DNA from: an uncultured Lachnospiraceae bacterium
GTDB taxonomy: Bacteria; Bacillota; Clostridia; Lachnospirales; Lachnospiraceae
DNA length: 64,000 bases
Direction: 5' to 3'
Assembly: GCA_910586615.1 (NCBI GenBank)
Contig: CAJUJP010000007.1
Coordinates: 1-64,000 of the forward strand
In this document: positions 55,488-63,854 of the stretch, in pieces
How the letters are laid out: every line of letters begins with the position of its first letter
Numbering within the stretch: position 1 is the first letter of the stretch
Program-made: the position numbers and the translations under genes
The notes under the pieces: generated by a model
What the model saw: the letters and a program-made list of their open reading frames with translations, nothing else
What the model was told of the DNA's origin: nothing
Database searches by the model: none

Positions 55488-57125
55488 TTAATTGCTGATC
55501 TGGGCTTCCACCAGGCTTCCGTGACAGTAACGTTCCCGAAGTACCGGCTTCTCGATCTTTCCTGTCGGATTTCTCGGCACTTCATCAAAGATGACCTTCT
55601 TGGGCCGCTTATATCGCGGCAGTTCATTGCAGAACTCCATGATCTCCTCTTCCGTACAGGAAACCCCGTCCTTCAGTCCGATGATCGCCGCCGCAATCTC
55701 GCCAAGTCTTGCATCCGGCAGTCCGATCACAGCCACATCCTTGATCTTATCGTTACGGCGCAGGAAATCTTCGATCTGTACCGGGTACAGATTCTCACCA
55801 CCGGAAATGATCACATCCTTCTTCCTGTCTACCAGATAAATGAATCCGTCCTCATCCTTACGCGCCATATCCCCGGTATAAAGCCATCTGTCCTTTAATA
55901 CCTCGTCCGTAGCTTCGGGATTTTTGTAATAGCAGAGCATGACGCCCGGTCCGTGGACGATCAGTTCACCCACTTCTCCCTGAGCAGTCTCATTCCCCTG
56001 CTCGTCCACAATCTTTGCTTCCCAGTGATAGCCCGGTTTGCCGATGGCTCCCACTTTATGTATGTTTTCCACGCCCAGGTGCACACAGCCCGGTCCGATG
56101 GATTCGCTCAGACCATAGTTCGTGTCATACTGATGATGCGGAAAATGTTTTTTCCAGCGCTGGATCAGGCTGGGCGGAACGGGCTGGGCTCCGATATGCA
56201 TCAACCGCCACTGTTCCAGCAGGTAATGTTCCATATCCACCTTGCCTGAGTCAATGGCATCCAGCAGATCCTGTGCCCAGGGCACCAGAAGCCACACGAT
56301 GGTACACTTTTCTTCCGTCACCGCACGCAGAATCCACTCCGGTTTCACCCCCCGCAGAAGCACTGCCTTGCCGGCCGTGATCAGGGAACCGAACCAGTGC
56401 ATTTTTGCTCCGGTATGGTAAAGAGGCGGAATGCAGAGGAACACATCTTCCTTCGTCTGCCCATGGTGGTTCTGCTCCGTCTCACAGGAAGAACGCAGCG
56501 CCAGATGATTGTGCAGGATCGCTTTCGGAAATCCGGTGGTGCCGGAAGAAAAATAGATCGCCGCATAATCCGTCTCCTTGAGCGCCACCGGCGGCGCGCT
56601 GGAAGAACAGAATCCCATCAGCTTAAGGCAGTCTTCCGTGTAGGAAGGGCCATCCGGTCCCGGAAAAAACATCGTTTTTACTGCCGGCAGATTCTCCGCG
56701 ATCGTATCCATCCGGCTGATAAATTCCGGCCCGAACACCAATATCTCCACATCCGCAAGTTCCAGACAGTATTTAATCTCTTCCGCAGAATAACGGAAGT
56801 TTAACGGAACGGCTATGCCGCCCGCTTTCAAAATGCCGAAATAAACGGGCAGCCATTCCAGACAGTTCATCATCAGAATGCCTACCTTCATCTCACGCTC
56901 AAATCCGCGGCTTAAGAGCAGATTGGCAAACCGGTTGGCGCGCCTGTCAAAATCCGCCCAGCTCAGTTCCCGGCGATAAGGCGCCCCGTTTTCTGCACTT
57001 TCGATCAAGCTTGCCTCCCGCCAGGTCACCGCACTGTCACGCTCGTGGGAAGGATTCAGTTCCACAAGCGCCGTATCCGAACCGTATAGGCGGGCATTCC
57101 GCTCCAAAAACTCCGTAATCACCAT
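55488..57125 (-). CDS. Acyl-CoA ligase (AMP-forming), fatty/aryl acid type
   Basis: The 545-aa protein has the adenylation motif YFSSGTTGFPKA, YGLSES and a C-terminal YKRPKKVIFDEVPRNPTGKIEKP with the catalytic Lys. It activates a carboxylic acid to its CoA thioester. Together with the symporter, thioesterase and PaaK it fits aromatic-acid metabolism. AGGAGG precedes the ATG. Confidence 0.9.
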   Translation of the reverse strand: MVITEFLERNARLYGSDTALVELNPSHERDSAVTWREASLIESAENGAPYRRELSWADFDRRANRFANLLLSRGFEREMKVGILMMNCLEWLPVYFGILKAGGIAVPLNFRYSAEEIKYCLELADVEILVFGPEFISRMDTIAENLPAVKTMFFPGPDGPSYTEDCLKLMGFCSSSAPPVALKETDYAAIYFSSGTTGFPKAILHNHLALRSSCETEQNHHGQTKEDVFLCIPPLYHTGAKMHWFGSLITAGKAVLLRGVKPEWILRAVTEEKCTIVWLLVPWAQDLLDAIDSGKVDMEHYLLEQWRLMHIGAQPVPPSLIQRWKKHFPHHQYDTNYGLSESIGPGCVHLGVENIHKVGAIGKPGYHWEAKIVDEQGNETAQGEVGELIVHGPGVMLCYYKNPEATDEVLKDRWLYTGDMARKDEDGFIYLVDRKKDVIISGGENLYPVQIEDFLRRNDKIKDVAVIGLPDARLGEIAAAIIGLKDGVSCTEEEIMEFCNELPRYKRPKKVIFDEVPRNPTGKIEKPVLRERYCHGSLVEAQISN

Positions 57126-57139
57126 AATATGGTTCCTCC

Positions 57140-57252
57140 TTTTTATATCACACGTTACATATCATTCGTTATATACCGTACATTACATATTACATGTTAC
57201 GCATCGTGCATTACATATCACGTATTACGTATCATATATTATATATCATATG
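57140..57252. repeat. Degenerate simple-sequence region with recurring (C/G)RTTACATATCAY-like units
   Basis: This short intergenic stretch is built almost entirely of related 8-10-base words (TTACATAT, ATTACGTATCATAT, CATTACATATCAC) with strong purine-pyrimidine alternation. No gene or terminator is visible. The function is unknown. Confidence 0.6.
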
Positions 57253-57651
57253 CTATTTTATAATATATCCATTCATCGAGGCATGTGCCACATAAGTTCC
57301 CAGTTCATCCCGCACATCCACCGTATAGAGTGCGGTAGTATGCCCTTCTCTCAGGCAGGAAGCTTCCGCAATCAGGCGTCCGCCCTTAGCCGGCGCCAGA
57401 AAAGTGATAGATGCCTGCTGGCTCACAGTCTTCCTCTCTGAATATCCGTTAGCCGCAACTGCACATGCGATATCCGCCAGTGTGAATACCGCGCCACCCA
57501 TCGGCACATGGTTCTCATTCATATGCCTCTCCTCCAGAGTCAGAGAGCATACAGCCTTACCCGGCTCCGCAGAATCAATGACAACCCCCGTGGCATCCGT
57601 AGCAAAATGATCATTTTTAAAGCGGCGGCGAATTTCCTCTAATGCTGACAT
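57253..57651 (-). CDS. PaaI-family hotdog thioesterase
   Basis: The 132-aa protein shows the PaaI thioesterase pattern: NHVPMGGAVFTLADIACAVAAN (catalytic Asp region) and SITFLAPAKGGRLIAEA. It would hydrolyse aryl- or acyl-CoA, relieving CoA trapping. It is first in the aromatic-acid cluster. Confidence 0.9.
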   Translation of the reverse strand: MSALEEIRRRFKNDHFATDATGVVIDSAEPGKAVCSLTLEERHMNENHVPMGGAVFTLADIACAVAANGYSERKTVSQQASITFLAPAKGGRLIAEASCLREGHTTALYTVDVRDELGTYVAHASMNGYIIK

Positions 57652-57701
57652 AAACAGACTCCTTTCCCCATCTTAAAATTACTTTCACCACTTTAACACT
57701 T

Positions 57702-59621
57702 TTAATCACTAAAGTCAAGAAAATCCTCGGCGCTGCATTCCTCCGTTACGATCTCGTTACGATCTTCAACGATAATCCACTGTCCTCTGCCGTCCCGCAT
57801 ACGGTAATCTATTTTTCTCTCCGCCCTGAGATCCTGCATACGCCGGCGGGTCAAAGAAAGGGTAACTCCCATTTCTTCTGCGATTTCTTTTGCTGTTATT
57901 CCGGGCGTAACCCGCACCAGATCAAGCATCCTTTTCTTCTGCTCCTCTATTTCCGCACCGTGAGAAGTGCTGCAGCTTTGCGCTATTATGACCGTCTCCG
58001 TCCCATCGTTGTCCCCGCAGGCTGCATGGTCCGTCGTTCCTCTTTCGGTGTATGCCCGTTCCGGTTGCTTCCGGATGCGAAAGCAAATCTCCATCTGCGC
58101 AGGATACACCATGATCCGATCAATTTCCGAGATAATGCCATCCCGCAGCGCCTGTCCGATCACATCCTGTACCAGACGTTCTTTGATGTCTTCCAGACGT
58201 TTCGCACGTGCTTCTTTCTCTTCCGGATCCGCTCCCAGCTGTCTGATCCGTTCCCTGCAGAATTCGATTTTCTCCTGTATGTCATGATTTTTCCACTGAT
58301 AGTCCTGATCATCGATCACACCATCCAAAAGCTTCTCTAAAAGAAGTTCTTTCCGGTATCGGGCTTTTTGCAGTTCTGCTTCGAGAAGTCTCTGTCTTTC
58401 CCATACAGCACTGTCCCCGAAAACCTTTCCAAGCAGCATCATCGTCTCTTCCAGAATTTCTTCCTGATCCGGCTGCTTCAGCTTCGGGCCGCATATCTGT
58501 TCCAGGCATAAGAGCATCTTTTTCTCGTCCAAATGTACATTATCGCAGCCTGCATCCTTGTCACTTACAGTCTTTCTGATCTGATTTCTCCGCAGTTCAT
58601 CTGCCCGCCTGCCGTGGTGAAGATAATTGCTGCACTTCCATTCCGCTATTTTACCTGATTTATTCCAGCGCACCGTCCGGTAAAAAGGTTCCCCGCAAAG
58701 CCCGCAGATGATTTTTCCCGACAGTTCATGGCTTCCGGTGCCATAGCGGACAACAGCGCCGTTATTTTGCTGTCTCGTCCTTTTCCTGTGATCCAAAGCC
58801 CGGTTCGCTGCCTCAAACAGCCTGCTGTCAACAATGGCAGGTACCGCATCCCGATGCACGATCCATTCCTCTTCCGGATTCCTTACAGTCTGCTTCCTCT
58901 CAAATTCATAATGGCGTTTATTCTGCACCACAGTCCCCTTATAAACGGGATTGCGGATCAAATTGCGAATCATGGAAGGTGACAGCATCTTGCCGTTCCT
59001 GTTTCGATAACCTTTTTCATACAGAATTTCCGCACTGCTGTGAGTGCCGTATCCGTCTGCCGACAGTTGGAAGATCATCCGTATCATCTCCGCCTCGCGT
59101 TCATCGATCACAATACTCTTGTCCGGCAGCTTTTTCAGCCCATACATACGGTTGGTAAAGACAAAGCTTTTCCCTTCCTTCTGTCTGTTTTTATGCGCAT
59201 TATTGATTTTTTTACTCAGTTCTCTGCTGTACTCTTCCGCCAGGATCGCCTTGATGCCCGTGATCAGCGCATCATCCGGCGTATAAAATTTTCCTTCCAG
59301 ATACATATACAGCTTTTTCCGGTTCCTCTGCATCCGGTCCAGGAACAGATACCAGTCTTTCGTATTCCGCATCAGACGATCCTGGCTCTTAATAACGATG
59401 ATGTCGAATTTGTCCTGTTCCAGATCCTGATATAACCTGCCATATTCACTCCTGCCCTTGACCGTGGTGCCGCTTTTTGCTTCCACATATGTATCCACCA
59501 GCCGCCAGCCCAGTTCATAGACGCAGTTCTTCGATTCTTTCACCTGCTTGACAAGCGCATCTTTCTGGCTTTCCTCTTCGGTACTGCAGCGGTTATAGAT
59601 TACCGCCCGCAGCTGCTCCAT
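57702..59621 (-). CDS. Large serine recombinase with extra C-terminal winged helix
   Basis: The 639-aa protein has a resolvase-type catalytic domain (YNRCSTEEESQ with the nucleophile Ser, and KSQDRLMRN), the Recombinase domain, a zinc ribbon (CGLCGEPF ... CSNYLHHG), and a coiled-coil. After this, residues about 565-630 form a winged helix (TPGITAKEIAEEMGVTLSLT ... GRGQWII), unusual for large serine recombinases. The start is ATG 59621, eight bases after AAGGAG; a GTG at 59630 is possible. No phage or conjugation genes are near. Confidence 0.9.
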   Translation of the reverse strand: MEQLRAVIYNRCSTEEESQKDALVKQVKESKNCVYELGWRLVDTYVEAKSGTTVKGRSEYGRLYQDLEQDKFDIIVIKSQDRLMRNTKDWYLFLDRMQRNRKKLYMYLEGKFYTPDDALITGIKAILAEEYSRELSKKINNAHKNRQKEGKSFVFTNRMYGLKKLPDKSIVIDEREAEMIRMIFQLSADGYGTHSSAEILYEKGYRNRNGKMLSPSMIRNLIRNPVYKGTVVQNKRHYEFERKQTVRNPEEEWIVHRDAVPAIVDSRLFEAANRALDHRKRTRQQNNGAVVRYGTGSHELSGKIICGLCGEPFYRTVRWNKSGKIAEWKCSNYLHHGRRADELRRNQIRKTVSDKDAGCDNVHLDEKKMLLCLEQICGPKLKQPDQEEILEETMMLLGKVFGDSAVWERQRLLEAELQKARYRKELLLEKLLDGVIDDQDYQWKNHDIQEKIEFCRERIRQLGADPEEKEARAKRLEDIKERLVQDVIGQALRDGIISEIDRIMVYPAQMEICFRIRKQPERAYTERGTTDHAACGDNDGTETVIIAQSCSTSHGAEIEEQKKRMLDLVRVTPGITAKEIAEEMGVTLSLTRRRMQDLRAERKIDYRMRDGRGQWIIVEDRNEIVTEECSAEDFLDFSD

Positions 59622-59670
59622 AGCCTCCACTCCTTCCCTTTAAAATACCGTAAACCATACCCCATTCCTG

Positions 59671-59799
59671 TCACGATCCCGGACATGATTTCCTCTGCAG
59701 TAACTCCATGACTCTGATCCGCTCTTCCGCCGTAATCAGTCCTTCCTGTTCCAGAATTCTGAAAATTCTCACTATGATCTCCCCGTTCTCTTCCGTCAT
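59671..59799 (-). CDS. 42-aa SHOCT-like protein upstream of the recombinase
   Basis: GGAG eight bases before ATG 59799 opens a 42-codon gene (MTEENGEIIVRIFRILEQEG ... LLQRKSCPGS). It is mostly alpha-helical, with a pattern (LEQEGLITAEERIRVMELL) like the SHOCT oligomerisation motif. It ends 50 bases before the recombinase start, so it is probably in the same transcript, and may be an excision or control factor. This role is inference. Confidence 0.6.
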   Translation of the reverse strand: MTEENGEIIVRIFRILEQEGLITAEERIRVMELLQRKSCPGS

Positions 59800-59937
59800 A
59801 GGCCGGTCTCCTGTACACATCTTACAAAAATTTATGTCCGAATCCTGTCTTTTATCTCTGTAAAATCATATTTTCCCGGCTGTTATCTCCCTCTGCCTGT
59901 CCGTCTCACTCACGCTTTTCACTTCTTCCAGTTAAAC

Positions 59938-60033
59938 ATGGTGATCACTTCGATCATCATCCTGTGCGCCATCGCAATGGCATTCTACAAGCTGATCCAG
60001 AGCCTGGAACATCATTATCGCAAGAAATACTGA
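59938..60033 (+). CDS. 31-aa hydrophobic peptide (candidate type I toxin or small membrane protein)
   Basis: ATG 59938 opens a peptide with a single membrane helix and a basic tail (MVITSIIILCAIAMAFYKLI ... HHYRKKY). Size and charge layout match type I toxins and other small membrane proteins. An intrinsic terminator 57 bases downstream on the same strand supports a real transcript. There is no good ribosome-binding site, which tempers confidence. Confidence 0.45.
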   Translation: MVITSIIILCAIAMAFYKLIQSLEHHYRKKY

Positions 60034-60089
60034 ATCTCACACCGGAAAATGTCCGAAGTATGGACCTTACCCGCATGAATTTCCGTCAG

Positions 60090-60121
60090 AACCGGCTTGG
60101 CAAAGGTCACGCCGGTTTTTT
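60090..60121 (+). terminator. Intrinsic terminator on the plus strand
   Basis: AACCGGC and GCCGGTT form a 7-bp stem followed by TTTTTT. The only plus-strand gene it could serve is the 31-aa peptide, or a small RNA covering it. Confidence 0.75.
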
Positions 60122-60198
60122 CTGTTCCACTGACCGCCTCCGCCCTGTAATCGGGATACAGATTTTTCTACACAGGTAAAATAAATCCCGATCAAAAA

Positions 60199-60226
60199 AT
60201 GCCGGACACATTTCTGCATCCGGCAT
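60199..60226 (-). terminator. Intrinsic terminator after the second nrdG
   Basis: ATGCCGGA and TCCGGCAT form an 8-bp stem; on the minus strand it runs into TTTTTT at 60199-60194. Confidence 0.85.
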
Positions 60227-60304
60227 TCTGCCATCCCATGATTTCTTTCTTCTGTTTATTGTCCTGCTGTCACACGGAGGCTGCATTCTTTATCACTGTC
60301 CCGT

Positions 60305-60832
60305 TCATGTTTCTTCATCCCACAGCACAGTCTCTCCCCGTTGCAGTGATTCCTGTACGAGAATAATCCGCTGATTGGCGGATCCTCTGAACTGCAGGCT
60401 GATATCTTTCTGTGCCAGAATAAACTCCCCGTCCACGATTACATCAATACAGGAAAGAAATTCTCTCATATCCTCCCACATAACGCAGAACCGGTTTAAA
60501 ATATCTTCCTCAAAACGGTATCCTGTATAGCACCAGACATTCTTCTGCGGATAACATTCCCTCACCCTTTTTAAAAAGGGCAGCAATTCCCGCCAGTTGG
60601 CATATTCAAGCGGTTCTCCCCCAAGCAGCGTAAGACCCGCGATATAATCCGGCGCCAGATCATTTAACAACCGCTCCTGCACGGCTTCATCAAAAGGATT
60701 TCCGTAGGTGAAATCCCATGTCATCTCGTTAAAGCACCCCTCACAGTGATGGGTGCAGCCGCTCACAAAAAGAGTCACCCGCACACCGGGGCCATTGGCA
60801 ATATCACAATTTTTGATCTCTGAGTAATTCAT
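60305..60832 (-). CDS. nrdG: Anaerobic ribonucleotide reductase activating protein (second copy)
   Basis: The 175-aa radical-SAM activase has CTHHCEGC and LLGGEPLEYANW. It installs the glycyl radical on the adjacent NrdD. The start is ATG 60832 (MNYSEI), seven bases after AAAGG, 11 bases beyond the nrdD stop. Confidence 0.94.
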   Translation of the reverse strand: MNYSEIKNCDIANGPGVRVTLFVSGCTHHCEGCFNEMTWDFTYGNPFDEAVQERLLNDLAPDYIAGLTLLGGEPLEYANWRELLPFLKRVRECYPQKNVWCYTGYRFEEDILNRFCVMWEDMREFLSCIDVIVDGEFILAQKDISLQFRGSANQRIILVQESLQRGETVLWDEET

Positions 60833-60843
60833 CCGGCAGCCTT

Positions 60844-63006
60844 TCACAAATGTAATACCCGTTCCTTGATCTCCTGAGTACGGCCCTGATTCCAGAACTG
60901 AGTTCCGATATAGCCGCAGGTACGTCTGGCCACATTCATTTTATCCTGGTCCGTGTTGCCGCAGTTAGGGCAGCGCCAGATCAGCTTGCCGTCCGTATCA
61001 TTAACGATCTCGATCTCCCCGTGATAGTCGCAGGCCTGACAGTAATCGCTCTTCGTATTCAGCTCCGCATACATGATATTGTCATAAATATACTGCATCA
61101 CAGACAGCACCGCATCCAGATTTTTCTCCATATTGGGCACTTCCACATAGCTGATCGCGCCTCCCGGCGACAACTCCTGGAACTGGGCTTCAAACTTCAG
61201 TTTTTCAAAGGCGTTGATCTCTTCTGTCACATGCACATGATAACTGTTCGTAATATAATTCTTGTCCGTCACACCCTCGATCACGCCAAACCGGTTCTGC
61301 AGGCATTTCGAAAATTTGTAAGTGGTAGACTCAAGCGGTGTCCCGTACAGACTGAAATCAATATTCGTCTCTTCCCGCCACTCTTTGCAGGCATTGTTCA
61401 AATACTGCATAACCTTCAATGCAAAAGGCGTCCCCTCCGGGTCTGTATGACTTTTACCTGTCATATACCTTGTACACTCACACAATCCGGCATAGCCCAG
61501 GGAAATGGTGGAATACCCCCCATAGAGGAGCCTGTCTATCTTCTCTCCCTTCTTCAGCCGCGCCAGAGCACCGTTCTGCCACAGAATCGGCGCCACATCG
61601 GAAGGTGTGCCTTTCAGTCTGTTATGACGGCACATGAGCGCCCTCCGGCACAAATCCAGACGGGCATCCATGATTTCCCAGAACTTTTTCATATCCTTAC
61701 CCGAAGAACATGCCACGTCTACCAGATTCAAGGTGACCACACCCTGATTGAACCTTCCATAGAACTTCGGCTGATCCTCCTCATCGTGATATACGGTGAG
61801 AAAAGAGCGGCATCCCATGCAGGTATAACAATTGCCGTCCTTCAGTTTTTTCATGATCTTCTCTGAAATATAATCCGGCACCATACGTTTGGCCGTACAC
61901 TGCGCCGCCAGCTTCGTCAGATACCAGTATTTGCTGTCCTCATGAATGTTATCTTCTTCCAGCACATAGATCAGCTTCGGAAAAGCCGGCGTAATGTAGA
62001 CGCCCTTTTCGTTCTTCACGCCTGCAATACGCTGGTTAAGCATCTCCTCGATGATCATTGCCAGATCGTCCCGAAGCTGCCCCTCCGGCACTTCGTCAAT
62101 ATACATAAATACCGTGATAAACGGTGCCTGTCCGTTGGTCGTCATCAGTGTAATGACCTGATACTGGATGATCTGTACGCCCCGCTTGACCTCATCTCTT
62201 ACCCGGCTCTCGGCAATCTGGTTTATCTGCTCCTCGTCAGCGTCAATCCCGCACGCTTTCAGTTCCCGCCTGATCTCTCTGCGAAACTTCTCCCTGCTCA
62301 CCTGTACAAAGGGTGCAAGATGAGAAAGTGAGATACTCTGGCCGCCATACTGGCAGCTTGCGATCTGGGCAATACTCTGCGTAGCCACATTACATGCCGT
62401 AGAAAAGCTTTTAGGCGTATCGATCATCGTCTCGCTGACCACAGTACCGTTCTGCAGCATGTCCTCCAGATTGACCAGACAGCAGTTATGCATATGCTGG
62501 GCAAAATAATCCGCATCATGAAAATGAATGATCCCCTTTTCATGCGCTTCCACAATATCCGGCGGAAGCAGAAACCGTCTGGTGATATCTTTGCTGACTT
62601 CACCGGCCATATAATCCCGCTGTACACTGTTCACTGTCGGGTTTTTATTGGAATTTTCCTGTTTTACTTCCTCGTTGTTACACTCTAACAGACTTAAGAT
62701 CTGTTCATCTGTAGAGTTTGATTTACGGACAAGCGCTCTTTTATAACGATAGGTAATATAATTTCTGGCCATCGTATATGCACGGTACTTCATCAGCTGG
62801 TTCTCCACCATGTCCTGAATCTCCTCCACGCTTGGAGAACGTCTCATCTCTTCACAGTTCCTCGTCACTACCTCAGCAATCTCGTCGATCTCTTCCTCCG
62901 ATAATTTGTCTTCTTCTTTGACACTGTTGTTTGCCTTACAGATTGCCGCAATAATCTTCTCCAAGTCAAAGGTTACTTCCGCACCGCTTCTTTTAATGAT
63001 CTTCAT
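60844..63006 (-). CDS. nrdD: Anaerobic (class III) ribonucleoside-triphosphate reductase, second copy
   Basis: The 720-aa enzyme has an N-terminal ATP-cone (IIKRSGAEVTFDLEKI), MHNCCLVN (active-site Cys), a CYTCMGCRSFL segment with two more Cys than the first copy, a zinc ribbon (CQACDYHG ... CPNCGN) and glycyl-radical motif RTCGYIG. The extra Cys and the canonical glycyl motif set it apart from the first NrdD. It reduces NTPs anaerobically. A TTGACA promoter with NrdR-like boxes lies upstream. Confidence 0.95.
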   Translation of the reverse strand: MKIIKRSGAEVTFDLEKIIAAICKANNSVKEEDKLSEEEIDEIAEVVTRNCEEMRRSPSVEEIQDMVENQLMKYRAYTMARNYITYRYKRALVRKSNSTDEQILSLLECNNEEVKQENSNKNPTVNSVQRDYMAGEVSKDITRRFLLPPDIVEAHEKGIIHFHDADYFAQHMHNCCLVNLEDMLQNGTVVSETMIDTPKSFSTACNVATQSIAQIASCQYGGQSISLSHLAPFVQVSREKFRREIRRELKACGIDADEEQINQIAESRVRDEVKRGVQIIQYQVITLMTTNGQAPFITVFMYIDEVPEGQLRDDLAMIIEEMLNQRIAGVKNEKGVYITPAFPKLIYVLEEDNIHEDSKYWYLTKLAAQCTAKRMVPDYISEKIMKKLKDGNCYTCMGCRSFLTVYHDEEDQPKFYGRFNQGVVTLNLVDVACSSGKDMKKFWEIMDARLDLCRRALMCRHNRLKGTPSDVAPILWQNGALARLKKGEKIDRLLYGGYSTISLGYAGLCECTRYMTGKSHTDPEGTPFALKVMQYLNNACKEWREETNIDFSLYGTPLESTTYKFSKCLQNRFGVIEGVTDKNYITNSYHVHVTEEINAFEKLKFEAQFQELSPGGAISYVEVPNMEKNLDAVLSVMQYIYDNIMYAELNTKSDYCQACDYHGEIEIVNDTDGKLIWRCPNCGNTDQDKMNVARRTCGYIGTQFWNQGRTQEIKERVLHL

Positions 63007-63056
63007 TAAACAATACCCACCAATCCTTATTCAACACATATATTTTCTGTTCTGTC

Positions 63057-63125
63057 ACTACATAATGTATGATACATTCCCGTGACGTATACTATATATT
63101 GTATCATCGTTTTCTTTTGTGTCAA
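63057..63125 (-). promoter_or_regulatory. Promoter and NrdR-like boxes of the second nrdD operon
   Basis: TTGACA (63125-63120), a 16-base spacer and TACAAT (63103-63098) form the promoter. A strong NrdR box (ATACTATATATTGTAT, 63089-63104) overlaps the -10 element. A weaker box is centred 32 bp away (63057-63072), the same spacing as at the first operon. A further AT-rich partial match lies at 63034-63049. Confidence 0.65.
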
Positions 63126-63272
63126 GGTATTGTATATGTTATTTTTGAATATTCTTGTTCGAAATCAAATATCCGTCTAACTGCCGTATCTGACATATGA
63201 ATGGGAAAACAGCATGAAAAAACGAGAACCATGAATGAAAAGAGCCTATAAGAATTGTCATCAGGATATAGT

Positions 63273-63623
63273 TTAACTTAGTCGGTCAATTCCCACCGTA
63301 ATATGCCTGTGTTCCTTTTCCAGTTCTCTCAAAACATCTCTTGCATATCCTTCCCGTTCCATCCGCAGTTTATGCAATGTGCCGTCCCGCATTTCCAGCA
63401 TAAGATACCACTCCCTGATCAGAAATTCTCCACTCTCACCGCTTTCTTCTCTCAGGTACGCCCGATTGATCTCCTCATAGCATACATATCTGACCTTAAT
63501 AAAATAGCGGTAGAACAAATGCGACTCTCCAAGTCTTATCTCTCCCTGCCGTTCTGCCTTCTTATATTCCGTTTTCAGAGTATCATATTCCGCCGCTTTT
63601 CCGGCAAGCACCGCAAATTTCAT
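63273..63623 (-). CDS. Hypothetical protein, 116 aa
   Basis: The protein has a short N-terminal helix (MKFAVLAGKAAEYDTLKTEY), then a likely beta-rich region (YFIKVRYVCYEEINRAYLREE and EWYLMLEMRDGTLHKLRM) and a final helix. The alternation resembles bacterial PH-like folds. No signal peptide or membrane helix. The start is ATG 63623 after GGGAG. The function is unknown. Confidence 0.65.
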   Translation of the reverse strand: MKFAVLAGKAAEYDTLKTEYKKAERQGEIRLGESHLFYRYFIKVRYVCYEEINRAYLREESGESGEFLIREWYLMLEMRDGTLHKLRMEREGYARDVLRELEKEHRHITVGIDRLS

Positions 63624-63708
63624 AAGTTTCTCCCGATTGTTTCCCGGATTGATCTGCTGCAGACAAATCCGCCCGCAGCATTTTCCATATCTCAACATTT
63701 TCCGTATC

Positions 63709-63759
63709 AAAAAGGGATCTTCCCGTAGAACCTGTCGTCCTTTCGGAAAAATCCCTTTT
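63709..63759 (-). terminator. Terminator after tRNA-Thr
   Basis: AAAAGGGAT pairs with ATCCCTTTT around an internal smaller hairpin; TTTTTG follows on the minus strand. Confidence 0.7.
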
Positions 63760-63760
63760 A

Positions 63761-63833
63761 AGCTGGAAAAGGGACTCGAACCCTCGACCTACTGATTACG
63801 AATCAGTTGCGCTACCGACTGCGCTATTCCAGC
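63761..63833 (-). tRNA. tRNA-Thr (anticodon CGU)
   Basis: On the minus strand the 5' GCTGGAA pairs with the 3' TTCCAGC. The D-arm (AGCGCAGTCGGTAGCGC), the anticodon arm ACTGA-TTCGTAA-TCAGT with anticodon CGT, and the T-arm GAGGG-TTCGAGT-CCCTT are all present. CCA is not encoded. It reads ACG threonine codons. Confidence 0.93.
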
Positions 63834-63854
63834 ATCTTTCTGCAACAAAAATTA

